The notes below the pieces were generated by a model, which ran no database searches, was not told the origin of the DNA, and was given only the letters and a program-made list of their open reading frames with translations. This document shows, one piece after another, positions 52,424 through 60,956 of a DNA stretch of 64,000 nucleotides. How positions within the stretch are numbered: position 1 is the first letter of the stretch; the number at the start of each line of letters is the position of its first letter. Source of the stretch: Accumulibacter jenkinsii. GTDB taxonomy: Bacteria > Pseudomonadota > Gammaproteobacteria > Burkholderiales > Rhodocyclaceae. A program made the position numbers and the translations under genes. The stretch lies in contig JAZKUF010000004.1 of the NCBI GenBank assembly GCA_036625225.1, positions 310,001-374,000 on the forward strand. Direction: 5' to 3'.

Positions 52424-54259
52424 ATGTCGAAAAACCCGTCTGCCCCGAGCGGCGTTCCCGCGGCCAGCAAGATGCGCCTCGTGCGCGAGTTGCTCGGCCC
52501 CTACCAGCGCTGGCTGGTCGTCATCTTCGGCATGATGCTGATCGAAACGGCGATGTCGGTCGCCTCACCCTGGCCGCTGAAGATCATCCTCGACAACGTC
52601 GTCGGTAGCCACCAGCCGCCCGCTTGGCTGGACGCGCTGCGCTTCCTCGATCTCGGCGGCGACAAGATGGAACTTGCCGCGGTGGCCGGCGCCGCCGTCG
52701 TCGTCATCGCACTGCTCGGCGCGCTGGCGAGCTATATCGACAACTACTATACCGAGAGCGTCAGCCAATGGGTCGCGCACGACCTGCGCATGCGCGTCTA
52801 CGACCACCTGCACCGGCTGTCGCTCGGTTACTACGACACCCACCAGACCGGCACCATCCTGTCCACGCTGACCGCCGACGTCAAGACCATCCAGGGCTTC
52901 GCCTCGTCGGGAACGCTGTCCATCGTCGTCGACCTGCTGACCATCCTCGGCATGGTCGGCATCATGTTCTGGCTCGACTGGGACTTCGCGCTGATCGCCA
53001 TCGGCGCCACTCCCTTCCTGCTGCTCTTCGTCGCGCGCTTCAACAGGGAGGTGAAAGCGGCGACGCACGAGGTCCGCCGCTACCAGAGCGACATCGTCGC
53101 GGTCGTCCAGCAGGGCCTCGAATCGATGCGCATCGTCAAGGCCTTCGGCCGCCAGGAACTCGAGAAGCAGCAGCTGGCCGATGTCAGCCACGCGACCGTC
53201 GATGCGGCGCTGGCGGCACGGCGGGTGAAGTCGCTGCTCTCGCCGGCGGTATCGATCACCGTCGCCCTGTGTACCGGCTATGTCCTCTGGCGCGGCACCG
53301 GCCTGGTGCTCAGGGAGGTGATGACGCTCGGCGCGCTGACCGTCTTCCTCACCTACCTGAGCAAGTTCTTCAAACCCGTGCAGGATCTGGCCAAGATGAG
53401 CAACACCATCGCCCAGACGGCGGTGGCGATCGAGCGCATCCAGACCATCCTCGACACCGACGACATCCTGCCGGTGAAGCCGGATGCGCGCGACCCGGGG
53501 ACGCTGCGCGGCGAGATCTCGTTCGAGAACGTCGCATTCGCCTACACCCCCGAGGCGAAGGTGCTGACCAACGTCGTCTGCCACATCGCGCCGGGGCAGC
53601 TCGTCGGCGTCGTCGGCCCCACCGGCGGCGGCAAGTCGACCGTGGTGAGCATGATCCCGCGTTTCTACGACCCGAGTGCCGGCACGGTACGCATCGACGG
53701 CGTCGACGTCCGCGACTTCGACCTGCAGGCGCTGCGCCGGCAGGTCGGCTTCGTGCTCCAGGACACCTCGCTCTTTCACGGCACGATCCACGACAACATC
53801 GCCTACGGCCGGCCCGGTGCGACCGTTGATGAGGTCATCGAAGCGGCGCGGCTGGCCAACGCCGACGAGTTCATTGCCCGCATGGCGCACGGCTACGAGA
53901 CGATGGTCGGCGAGCGCGGCATGACTCTCTCGGGCGGCCAGCGCCAACGTATCGGCATTGCCCGGGCGATCGTTCGCAACGCACCGATCCTGATCCTCGA
54001 CGAACCCACCGCGGCACTCGATACCGAGTCCGAGAAACTCGTCATCGACGCGCTCGAAAAGCTGATGAAAGGGCGCACGGTGATCACCATCGCCCATCGC
54101 CTGTCGACCATCCGCCACGCCGACAAGATCATCGTCCTCAAAGGCGGCGTCGTCGCCGAACAGGGCACCCACGACGAATTGCTTGGCCTCGGCGGGATCT
54201 ATGCCGAGCTCTACCATGCCCAGGTCCAGCCCGCACCGCCGACCGGCGCGCCGGGCTGA
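52424..54259 (+). CDS. ABC exporter, fused permease and ATP-binding domains (MsbA/BmrA-like)
   Basis: Type IV ABC half-transporter of 611 residues. Six membrane helices span about residues 30-320 and the C-terminal nucleotide-binding domain has Walker A GPTGGGKST, signature LSGGQRQR, Walker B ILILDEPTA and the H-loop in TIAHRL. It should form a homodimer. Substrates of this group range from lipids to drugs and peptides and cannot be told here. ATG at 52424 has a strong GAGGAGAG ribosome site. It lies in one direction with the PLD-fold gene 39 bp downstream, so a shared transcript and a lipid link are possible. Confidence 0.9.
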   Translation: MSKNPSAPSGVPAASKMRLVRELLGPYQRWLVVIFGMMLIETAMSVASPWPLKIILDNVVGSHQPPAWLDALRFLDLGGDKMELAAVAGAAVVVIALLGALASYIDNYYTESVSQWVAHDLRMRVYDHLHRLSLGYYDTHQTGTILSTLTADVKTIQGFASSGTLSIVVDLLTILGMVGIMFWLDWDFALIAIGATPFLLLFVARFNREVKAATHEVRRYQSDIVAVVQQGLESMRIVKAFGRQELEKQQLADVSHATVDAALAARRVKSLLSPAVSITVALCTGYVLWRGTGLVLREVMTLGALTVFLTYLSKFFKPVQDLAKMSNTIAQTAVAIERIQTILDTDDILPVKPDARDPGTLRGEISFENVAFAYTPEAKVLTNVVCHIAPGQLVGVVGPTGGGKSTVVSMIPRFYDPSAGTVRIDGVDVRDFDLQALRRQVGFVLQDTSLFHGTIHDNIAYGRPGATVDEVIEAARLANADEFIARMAHGYETMVGERGMTLSGGQRQRIGIARAIVRNAPILILDEPTAALDTESEKLVIDALEKLMKGRTVITIAHRLSTIRHADKIIVLKGGVVAEQGTHDELLGLGGIYAELYHAQVQPAPPTGAPG

Positions 54260-54298
54260 ACCGCTCGCCAACCGACCACTCCCAGGAGCTTCCCTCGC

Positions 54299-55369
54299 AT
54301 GCACCGTTCCCTGATTGTCCTGCCTGACGACGGCGGCCAGCCCTTCGTCGATGCCATCGCCGCGGCGAAGCAGTCGCTGCGGATCAAGATCTTCCTTTTC
54401 TCCGACCCTGACCTTCTCGCTGCGGTGATCGATGCGCAGCGGCGCGGTGTGCAGGTGCGGGTCATGTTGAACCCGGCCCGGCGCAGCGGCGAGGCCGAGA
54501 ACGAGGCGACGCGCACGGCGCTCGAGGCCGCCGGCGTCGAGGTGCAGGACAGCAACCCGGCCTTCGACATCACGCACGAGAAATCGCTGGTCATCGATGG
54601 CGAGACGGCATTCATCCAGTCGCTCAACTGGGAGACCAGGAATCTCACCGAAACCCGGGACTTCGCCGTCGTCACCTCGCACCGGCACGAGGTGGACGAG
54701 GTCGTCCAGTGTTTCGACGCCGACTGGCAGCGCCAGCCTTTCGATCCGGGCCAGGAATCGCATCTCGTCTGGTGCAACATCAACGGTCGCAACCGCGTCG
54801 CGCGCTTCATCGACGCTGCCCGGGAGTCCCTTTTCCTGCAGAACGAGCGCTACCAGGACGAGGTGATCATCGAGCGTCTGGTGCGCGCCACGCGCCGCGG
54901 TGTCAAGCTGCACGTGCTCGCCCGGCCGGCACACTTTCTCAAGAAAGGCAAGCTCGTCGAAGGCGTCGAGGGGCTGCGCATCCTCGAGGATCTGGGCGCC
55001 AAGGTGCACCGCCTGAAGGGGCTGAAGCTGCACGCCAAGCTGATGCTGGCCGACAGCACGCGGGTGATCATCGGCTCGATCAACCTCGCTCCCGGCAGCT
55101 TCGACAGCCGGCGCGAACTGGCCATCGAGGTGCAGGACGAGGCGGTGATCCGGCGTGTGCGGGAAGTCGTTCACCACGACTGGGCGAATTCGTCTGTGCT
55201 CGACCTCTCGGACGCGGGACTGCTCAGGGATCTGCAGGAGAACGAACCCGACGTGGCGCACATGCTGGCCCTCGACGAGCGGCCCGGAAATCACGGGGAG
55301 CATGGGCCTGGCAACCATAATGGCCACAATGGCCACAATGGCGGCCACCGGAACCATCACGGTAGCTGA
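54299..55369 (+). CDS. Phospholipase D-fold protein (cardiolipin synthase-like) with His-rich tail
   Basis: 356-residue protein with two PLD motifs: HEKSLVIDGE (about residues 94-103) and HAKLMLAD (about 245-252), each followed by the Asn or Ser/Gly residues typical of the family. It has no N-terminal membrane helices, unlike bacterial Cls. The last 30 residues (after MLALDERPG) consist almost only of His, Asn and Gly with a repeating NGHNGHN pattern, which could bind Ni, Zn or Cu. It follows the ABC exporter gene on the same strand. Activity on phospholipid is likely from motifs; the tail's role is unknown. Confidence 0.82.
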   Translation: MHRSLIVLPDDGGQPFVDAIAAAKQSLRIKIFLFSDPDLLAAVIDAQRRGVQVRVMLNPARRSGEAENEATRTALEAAGVEVQDSNPAFDITHEKSLVIDGETAFIQSLNWETRNLTETRDFAVVTSHRHEVDEVVQCFDADWQRQPFDPGQESHLVWCNINGRNRVARFIDAARESLFLQNERYQDEVIIERLVRATRRGVKLHVLARPAHFLKKGKLVEGVEGLRILEDLGAKVHRLKGLKLHAKLMLADSTRVIIGSINLAPGSFDSRRELAIEVQDEAVIRRVREVVHHDWANSSVLDLSDAGLLRDLQENEPDVAHMLALDERPGNHGEHGPGNHNGHNGHNGGHRNHHGS

Positions 55370-55503
55370 ACAGCCGCAGCAGCGAACGCGACCCCCCTGC
55401 CGGGCCTATCCCGAGGGCAACGGCGGGGTCGCCCTTCGGGGGGAGGAGAGCACCCTCCGGACGCCGGTCGATGGCGCCTTTTCTGATCGGATCGCGGGCC
55501 CGC

Positions 55504-58500
55504 TCATGGCTTGCGTCGCTTCTCCAGGAGCTGCAGGATCAACCTGACCAGCGCCTGCGGATCGATCGGCTTCGCGATGTGGCCGGCCATTCCGGCGGCG
55601 AAGCACCTGTTCCGTTCGTCCTCGAAGGCGTGCGCGGTCTGGCCGATGATCGGCAGATCGGGCCGCAGGGTGAGGATCCGTCGGGTCGCCTCGTAGCCGT
55701 CCATGACCGGCATCTGGATGTCCATCAGCACGAGGTCGTAAGCGCCCGGCCCGTCCCTGAACACGCGCTCGACGGCCTCCTGGCCATCGCCGACCAGCAC
55801 CGGATGCGCGCCGTCCTCGAGCAGATTGCTTTCCAGAATCATTCGGCTGACCGGATCGTCCTCGGCGACCAGAATGGCGATGCCGGCCAGCGGTTTGGCG
55901 GGCAGCGCGGGTTCGGTCGATCCGGTCGGGAGCGCCGCCTCAGGGGCCTGCGGCGGCACATAGGGCAAGCGGAACTCGAAACGGCTGCCCGCCCCGGGCG
56001 TACTTTGCACCTGAATCTCGCCCTGCATCAGTTCCAGCAGGCGCTTGCAGATCGCGAGGCCGAGGCCGGTGCCGCCGAACCTGCGCGTGGTTGAGCCGTC
56101 GGCCTGCTGGAAGGGGTCGAAGACATAAGCGAGTTCCTCCCCGCTCATGCCGATGCCGGTATCGGTCACCCCGAAGACCAGCTGCGTGCCCTGCAGCGAG
56201 ACGGTCAGCGTGACACCGCCGGCCGCGGTGAACTTGATCGCATTCGACAACAGGTTGTTGAGCAGCTGAGCAATGCGCAGCGGATCGCTGACGCAGCTCG
56301 CCGGCCAGCCGGCACGTTTTTCCAGCCGCAGCTGGAGACCCTTGGCGCGGGCGCGATCGGCGACGAGTTCGAGGGCGCTGCCGAGCGCATCGTCGAGGGA
56401 CATTTCGGTCGCCTCGATCTGCAGCTTGCCGGCGTCGATCTTGGAAAAGTCGAGGATTTCATTGACCACGCTGAGCAGCTGATTGCCCGAAGCGATGATC
56501 TTTTCGAAAGCGCCGCGGGCTTTCTCGCTGTTGCAGCAATGACGATGGCCGATGTGGGCAAAGCCGAGGACGCCGTTCATCGGGGTGCGGATCTCGTGGC
56601 TCATGTTGGCGAGAAATTCGCTGCGCGCCCGCGCGAGATTCTCCGCCGCCGTCAGCGCCTGCTCGCGTGCCAGCGCGGCAGCGCGTTGCGCGCTGATATC
56701 GACGAAGCTGACCACCGCGCCGGTGATCCTGTCCTGCTCGAACATGGGGTGAGTGGCCAGCGCCACCGGCAGCGGGCTGCCGTCGGCATGCCAGTAGGTG
56801 ACGTCGTCGAAGCGCATTTCCTGGCCCGCCCGCCACGCCAGGCGGCCCGCGCATTCTTCGACCGGAAAAGGGCTGCCATCGGGTCGACGGTGATGGAAGA
56901 GATCATGCGCAGAACGGCCGATGACCTCCTCGGCACGGTAACCGAGCATGCGACAGCCGGCGGGATTGATGAAGGTGACGCAACCTTCGAGGTCGACGCC
57001 AAAGAGTCCGTCAGCGGTCGATTCGAGAATGCGGCTCGCCTTCGCTTCGGTCGCCAGCAAGGCATGGGTCTTCTGTCGCACGAGATCCTGCAGGTGCTCG
57101 CGGTGCTGTCGCAGTTCCTCTTCGAGGGTCTTGCGCTCCGAGATGTCGCGGCCGAATCCGACGGTGCCGACGAGTTTCCCGGCGATCCTCACGGGTGACT
57201 TGTAGGTCTCGAACCACACCCGCCGGCCATCGATTTCGATCGCTTCTTCGACGTTTTTCGGCTGGCCGCTCTGCAGCACGGCGCGATCGTCGGCGCGGTA
57301 GCTCTCGGCCAGATCGAGCGACCAGAGATCGAGGTCGCTCTGGCCGATCAGCGCTTCGGGCGAGCTTCCGGCGACGGTCGCGAAGACTTGATTGACGGCG
57401 AGAAAACGGCTCTCCTCGTCCTTCAGCCAGACCATGAAAGGGAAGTTGTCGAGCAGGGCGCGCTGGTATTGTTCGCGTTGCTGCAACGCATCAGCGAGCT
57501 GCTTGCGTTCGGTGATGTCGTCGTAGATGCCGAGCACGCCGATCATCTCGCCGCCGCTGTTGCGCAGCGGCACCTTGGAGGTGCACAGCCAGATCGTCCG
57601 CCCATCGGCGGTCGTCTGCGGTTCTTCATAGAACAGCCGGGCCACCCCGGACGCCATCACCGCCCGGTCGTCCGCCCGATAGCGTTCGGCCTGGTCGGCC
57701 CAGGCCATCCGGAAGTCATCCTTGCCGATGACCTCGCCCGGCCCCGCCATCCCGGCATCGTTCGCGAAGGCGGGGTTGCAGCCGAGATAGACGAGGTTGC
57801 GGTCTTTCCAGAAAACCCGCACCGGAGCGATGTCGATGATCGTCTGCAGCAGATTGCGCGATTCCCTGAGCGCCGTTTCGGCCCGCTTGCGCTCGGTGAT
57901 GTCGCTCCAGACGCCGAGCAGGCAATCCCGGCCCTGCAGGCGAATGGCCCGGGCATTGATCTGAACGTCCAGAATGCGTCCGTCCTTGCAGCGATGGCGG
58001 TTCTCGAAACTGGCCTGGCCGGCTTGCACCACCCGGTTCACGGCCTCGCGCAGAGCATCTCCTGCGAGCACCGCCTGTATCGTGGCCAGGGGCTGGTGCA
58101 CCAGTTCCTCGCGATCGTAGCCGAGCAGGCGACAGCCGGTGTCATTGACCTCGATGAGACTCAGGCTGTCCACATCGATCAGGTCGATGCCGGCAGCGGC
58201 CTGGCTGACGATCGCGCGGTAAAGCGCTTCCTGCTCGCGCAGCGCCACTTCCGACTGCTTGCGCTCGGTGATATCCGACCAAGTGATCACCACCCGCGCC
58301 CGCCCGCGCAGCTCGATGCCCTTGAGGCTGAGCAGAACGTCCCGCCACGAACCATCCTGGTGACGATGCCGCGTCTCGACATTCCGGATGCCGGTCGCCA
58401 GGATCTGGGGCAGGCGCCGGTGCACGCTTTGCGCCTCCTCGGCGAGCGCGATATCCGGCAGACTCAAGCAGGCAAACTCCTCTCGCGTATAGCCCAGACT

Positions 58501-59229
58501 CTCGCAGGCGGCATCGTTATACTCGACGAAGCGAAGCGTCTGCGTATCGACCAGGGTGATCGCGTCTTTCGCCTGCGTGACGATGGTCCGGTAAATCTCC
58601 TCGCGCTCGGCCAGCGCCGTCACTGCATGCGCCTGCTCGGTGACGTCCTTGAAGCACCAGATGCGGCCCTCTTCATCGCCCAGCGACAGCGCCCGCGTAT
58701 GGCGCTGAAACACCCGGCCGTCCTTGAACTGCAGGGTGTCCTCCGCGGTCGCATCGCTGCCATACAGGCGCTGCACTTCGTCCAGAAATGCCTGCGGCGC
58801 CTCGAGTTGATCAAGCACATGCTGCAGCAGCAGCGCGTCGTGGCCGGCCGTCGCGAGTTCCTCCGGCACCCGCCAGAGTTCCCGGAAGCGCGGGTTGATG
58901 GACAGCACCCGGCCATCGGCCGCCACCATCAGGACGCCTTCGTCGGAGGACTCCAGGGCCACCTGCAAGCGCGCCTCGGCACTCCTCACCCGCTGCGACA
59001 ATTCCTGCTGCTGCGCGCGGGCGAATTCCTGGAACATCCGACTGAGCACGAGCAGGCTGACCAGCGCCGCGATCGCAGTCGCGAGCAGGCCCGGCAGCGG
59101 GTCATTGACCGTCATGCGGCCGCTCAAAAACAGCATCGACGCGGCCGCGAGGACGCCCATCATTCCGGGAAGCAGCCGCCAGCGCCCGCCGTTGCGGTCT
59201 GGTCTGGCCGGCCACAGGGCAAATCTCAT
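55504..59229 (-). CDS. Hybrid sensor histidine kinase with six PAS domains and a receiver domain
   Basis: 1241-residue membrane sensor. Two N-terminal membrane helices (MMGVLAAASMLFLSG and LLATAIAALVSLLVLSRMF) lead into six predicted PAS/PAC domains, most of which end in a DITERK-like motif. The kinase core has the H-box FLANMSHEIRTPMNG, an N-box LLSNAIKF, DTGIGMS and GGTGLGLAI. A C-terminal receiver domain has the phospho-acceptor Asp in LVLMDIQMPVMDGYE. There is no Hpt domain and no separate response regulator nearby, so the phosphorelay partner is elsewhere. The start at 59229 has AAGGA upstream; an in-frame ATG at 59271 is possible. Confidence 0.9.
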   Translation of the reverse strand: MRFALWPARPDRNGGRWRLLPGMMGVLAAASMLFLSGRMTVNDPLPGLLATAIAALVSLLVLSRMFQEFARAQQQELSQRVRSAEARLQVALESSDEGVLMVAADGRVLSINPRFRELWRVPEELATAGHDALLLQHVLDQLEAPQAFLDEVQRLYGSDATAEDTLQFKDGRVFQRHTRALSLGDEEGRIWCFKDVTEQAHAVTALAEREEIYRTIVTQAKDAITLVDTQTLRFVEYNDAACESLGYTREEFACLSLPDIALAEEAQSVHRRLPQILATGIRNVETRHRHQDGSWRDVLLSLKGIELRGRARVVITWSDITERKQSEVALREQEALYRAIVSQAAAGIDLIDVDSLSLIEVNDTGCRLLGYDREELVHQPLATIQAVLAGDALREAVNRVVQAGQASFENRHRCKDGRILDVQINARAIRLQGRDCLLGVWSDITERKRAETALRESRNLLQTIIDIAPVRVFWKDRNLVYLGCNPAFANDAGMAGPGEVIGKDDFRMAWADQAERYRADDRAVMASGVARLFYEEPQTTADGRTIWLCTSKVPLRNSGGEMIGVLGIYDDITERKQLADALQQREQYQRALLDNFPFMVWLKDEESRFLAVNQVFATVAGSSPEALIGQSDLDLWSLDLAESYRADDRAVLQSGQPKNVEEAIEIDGRRVWFETYKSPVRIAGKLVGTVGFGRDISERKTLEEELRQHREHLQDLVRQKTHALLATEAKASRILESTADGLFGVDLEGCVTFINPAGCRMLGYRAEEVIGRSAHDLFHHRRPDGSPFPVEECAGRLAWRAGQEMRFDDVTYWHADGSPLPVALATHPMFEQDRITGAVVSFVDISAQRAAALAREQALTAAENLARARSEFLANMSHEIRTPMNGVLGFAHIGHRHCCNSEKARGAFEKIIASGNQLLSVVNEILDFSKIDAGKLQIEATEMSLDDALGSALELVADRARAKGLQLRLEKRAGWPASCVSDPLRIAQLLNNLLSNAIKFTAAGGVTLTVSLQGTQLVFGVTDTGIGMSGEELAYVFDPFQQADGSTTRRFGGTGLGLAICKRLLELMQGEIQVQSTPGAGSRFEFRLPYVPPQAPEAALPTGSTEPALPAKPLAGIAILVAEDDPVSRMILESNLLEDGAHPVLVGDGQEAVERVFRDGPGAYDLVLMDIQMPVMDGYEATRRILTLRPDLPIIGQTAHAFEDERNRCFAAGMAGHIAKPIDPQALVRLILQLLEKRRKP

Positions 59230-59591
59230 TTCAGTATCCTTCTCGACGCTGACGGGAAGAGATGGCTCCATTTTGAGCCCACGAAAAGCAGAAGACAGAA
59301 AATGGAAAATGACAAAAACAGAAGACAGGACACCGTCGATTCTGCTGCCGGCCTGAGCGAACAGGATCGCCGGGGTACCGATTCCTGCCGGGGCACCTCA
59401 TCGAGAGGGGCAGTCATTGTAGCAAGCAGATCCAGGGCGCCTCTGTGGCATTCTTCACCTGCCGGTGCAATGCGCACGAAATCCGCTACCTTCCGTCACC
59501 CCTACCCCCGTTCTCGCCCGGCCCGGGAGCGTGGGCCGGGTTTCTGCCTGCGCTGCCAGCCTTCAGCCGGCGGATTGGGCAGCAAGGGTGC
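59230..59591. other. 362-bp intergenic stretch
   Basis: Upstream of the kinase start and downstream of ybaK, on the minus strand. It contains near-repeats of CAGAAGACAG at about 59288 and 59319 and a GC-rich hairpin CCCGGCCC / GGGCCGGG (59517-59524 with 59533-59540) with a weak T run on the plus strand only. The kinase promoter is expected here. No gene seen. Confidence 0.5.
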
Positions 59592-60119
59592 TCAGACCAT
59601 TCCCGCGTCTGACCCAGCGACGTCGGCCACCTGTCCGCCGGTCATCGCCACCAGTTCACCGGGCGAGAGCCTGAAAACGGCGCGCGGGTGTCCAGCGGCG
59701 GCCCAGATGCCGTCGAACTGGAGGAGCGCCTGGTCGACCAGAAGGATCGTCTTTTCGACGTGCCCGATCGGGCAGACGCCGCCGATGGCGTAACCCGTGT
59801 GCTCACGAACGAAGCGGGCATCTGCCTTGCCGAGCGCACCGACCCGTGCCGCGACCTTCTCTTCGTCGACGCGGTGCGCGCCGCTCGCGACGACGATGAC
59901 CGCGCGATCGTCGGCCAGGCGGCGAAAGACGATCGACTTGGCGATCTCGGCGACCGGGCAAGCGAGACCCGCCGCCGCTTCGGCCGACGTGCGGCCACTC
60001 GCCGGCAAGAGGACGACCGGCTGCGCGTGGCCGATCCGGGTGAGGAGATCGGCCACGCGCTGCGCGCTGGCGGGCAAGCTGGCCGGCGCTGCCTTCGTCG
60101 ATTCGTGTATTGCCTTCAT
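59592..60119 (-). CDS. YbaK/EbsC family aminoacyl-tRNA deacylase
   Basis: 175-residue member of the YbaK/ProX editing family, which hydrolyses mischarged tRNA (such as Cys-tRNA-Pro). Seen are the family blocks AEIAKSIVFRRLADDRAVIVVASG, with the conserved Lys in the active site, GYAIGGVCPIGH, and a VDQALLQFDGIWAAAGHP block. The start at 60119 (MKAIHES) has CAGGA upstream; the region before it repeats ATGAAGGAC, giving several alternative in-frame starts up to 60155. Substrate specificity within the family is not assigned. Confidence 0.85.
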   Translation of the reverse strand: MKAIHESTKAAPASLPASAQRVADLLTRIGHAQPVVLLPASGRTSAEAAAGLACPVAEIAKSIVFRRLADDRAVIVVASGAHRVDEEKVAARVGALGKADARFVREHTGYAIGGVCPIGHVEKTILLVDQALLQFDGIWAAAGHPRAVFRLSPGELVAMTGGQVADVAGSDAGMV

Positions 60120-60639
60120 GTCATTCCTGTCCTTCATGTCCTTCATGTCGTCCATTTCACGGTGAGGGCACCAGCCGTCGTCGTCGAAGGGCAGCAGCCG
60201 GGCAACTTCGACGGTTTCCTGAGCCGCCGGAAGTATGCCATGGGCGGCGTCTGCGACAGCCACCCCATGAATGAAGCCTCCTCCGACAGGCAAGATGTGG
60301 TCTCCGATCGCCAGCTGCCTGATGGCGTCGCCGGTTCGGCACTCGCGCAGAGCCGTCACTTTGCCTGGTCCGCCACTGCCTTGACCGCAGCGGCATTAAA
60401 GGATCGATCCTGTCGGCATTTCACTGTGTGCAAGCTGCCCGTTCCGGGTACCATCGCTCGGGGTTTGCGCCGGCAATGGCGTTCCCCAACCGAAGATAGT
60501 GGTCCGCGGAATTCAGACATTGGTTTAAGTTGATTTCAGGAAAATCCTGTACCCGTCAAGCCGTGGAAGCAGGCGGCCACAGGCGGACGCATCTACCAGC
60601 ATCCCCACTATTCGGCAGAGAACCAGTCCTGGTCGATCG
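60120..60639. other. 520-bp stretch without a supported gene
   Basis: Starts with the ATGAAGGAC repeats before ybaK. Frames are open on both strands but lack ribosome sites and recognisable families. It should contain the ybaK promoter. Confidence 0.45.
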
Positions 60640-60743
60640 CCATCCCGCCATCCCGCCATCCCGCCATCCCGCCATCCCGCCATCCCGCCATCCCGCCATT
60701 CCGCCATTCCGCCATTCCGCCATTCCGCCATTCCGCCATCCCG
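60640..60743. repeat. Short tandem repeat, 13 copies of an 8-bp unit
   Basis: Uninterrupted array of 13 octamers: seven CCATCCCG, five CCATTCCG, then one CCATCCCG. The block order suggests spread of a C-to-T variant by replication slippage. It is 213 bp upstream of urtB, in non-coding DNA. Confidence 0.96.
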
Positions 60744-60956
60744 ACTCTCCATCGTGGTGCCCGGGACCGGCCTGTGCGCCATTCTGGTGCGCGACAGGGA
60801 GAGGGAGTTCGCTGACGATGCGCTGACGATTCGCTGACCATTCCCTGACGCTTGGCGGCGACACGTCCCCGACGAATCCCGGCGCGGCTTGGCGCCGGCT
60901 CGAAGTTCCTGGCACGATATCTGCTTTTTGTCAGCCAACGAGTCTAAGGAGGACGC

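Noticed and set aside
52565..55360. A 931-codon open frame on the minus strand across the ABC exporter and PLD genes
   Set aside because: It is antisense to two genes with clear family motifs, has no ribosome site and reads as Val/Asp/Arg-rich noise. Long antisense frames are common in DNA of this GC content.
59517..59540. Hairpin CCCGGCCC / GGGCCGGG as terminator of ybaK
   Set aside because: The T run lies on the plus-strand side, whereas ybaK is on the minus strand; no plus-strand gene ends here.
57388..59793. An 801-codon plus-strand frame opposite the hybrid kinase
   Set aside because: Antisense to an unambiguous PAS-kinase gene; composition is that of complementary codons.
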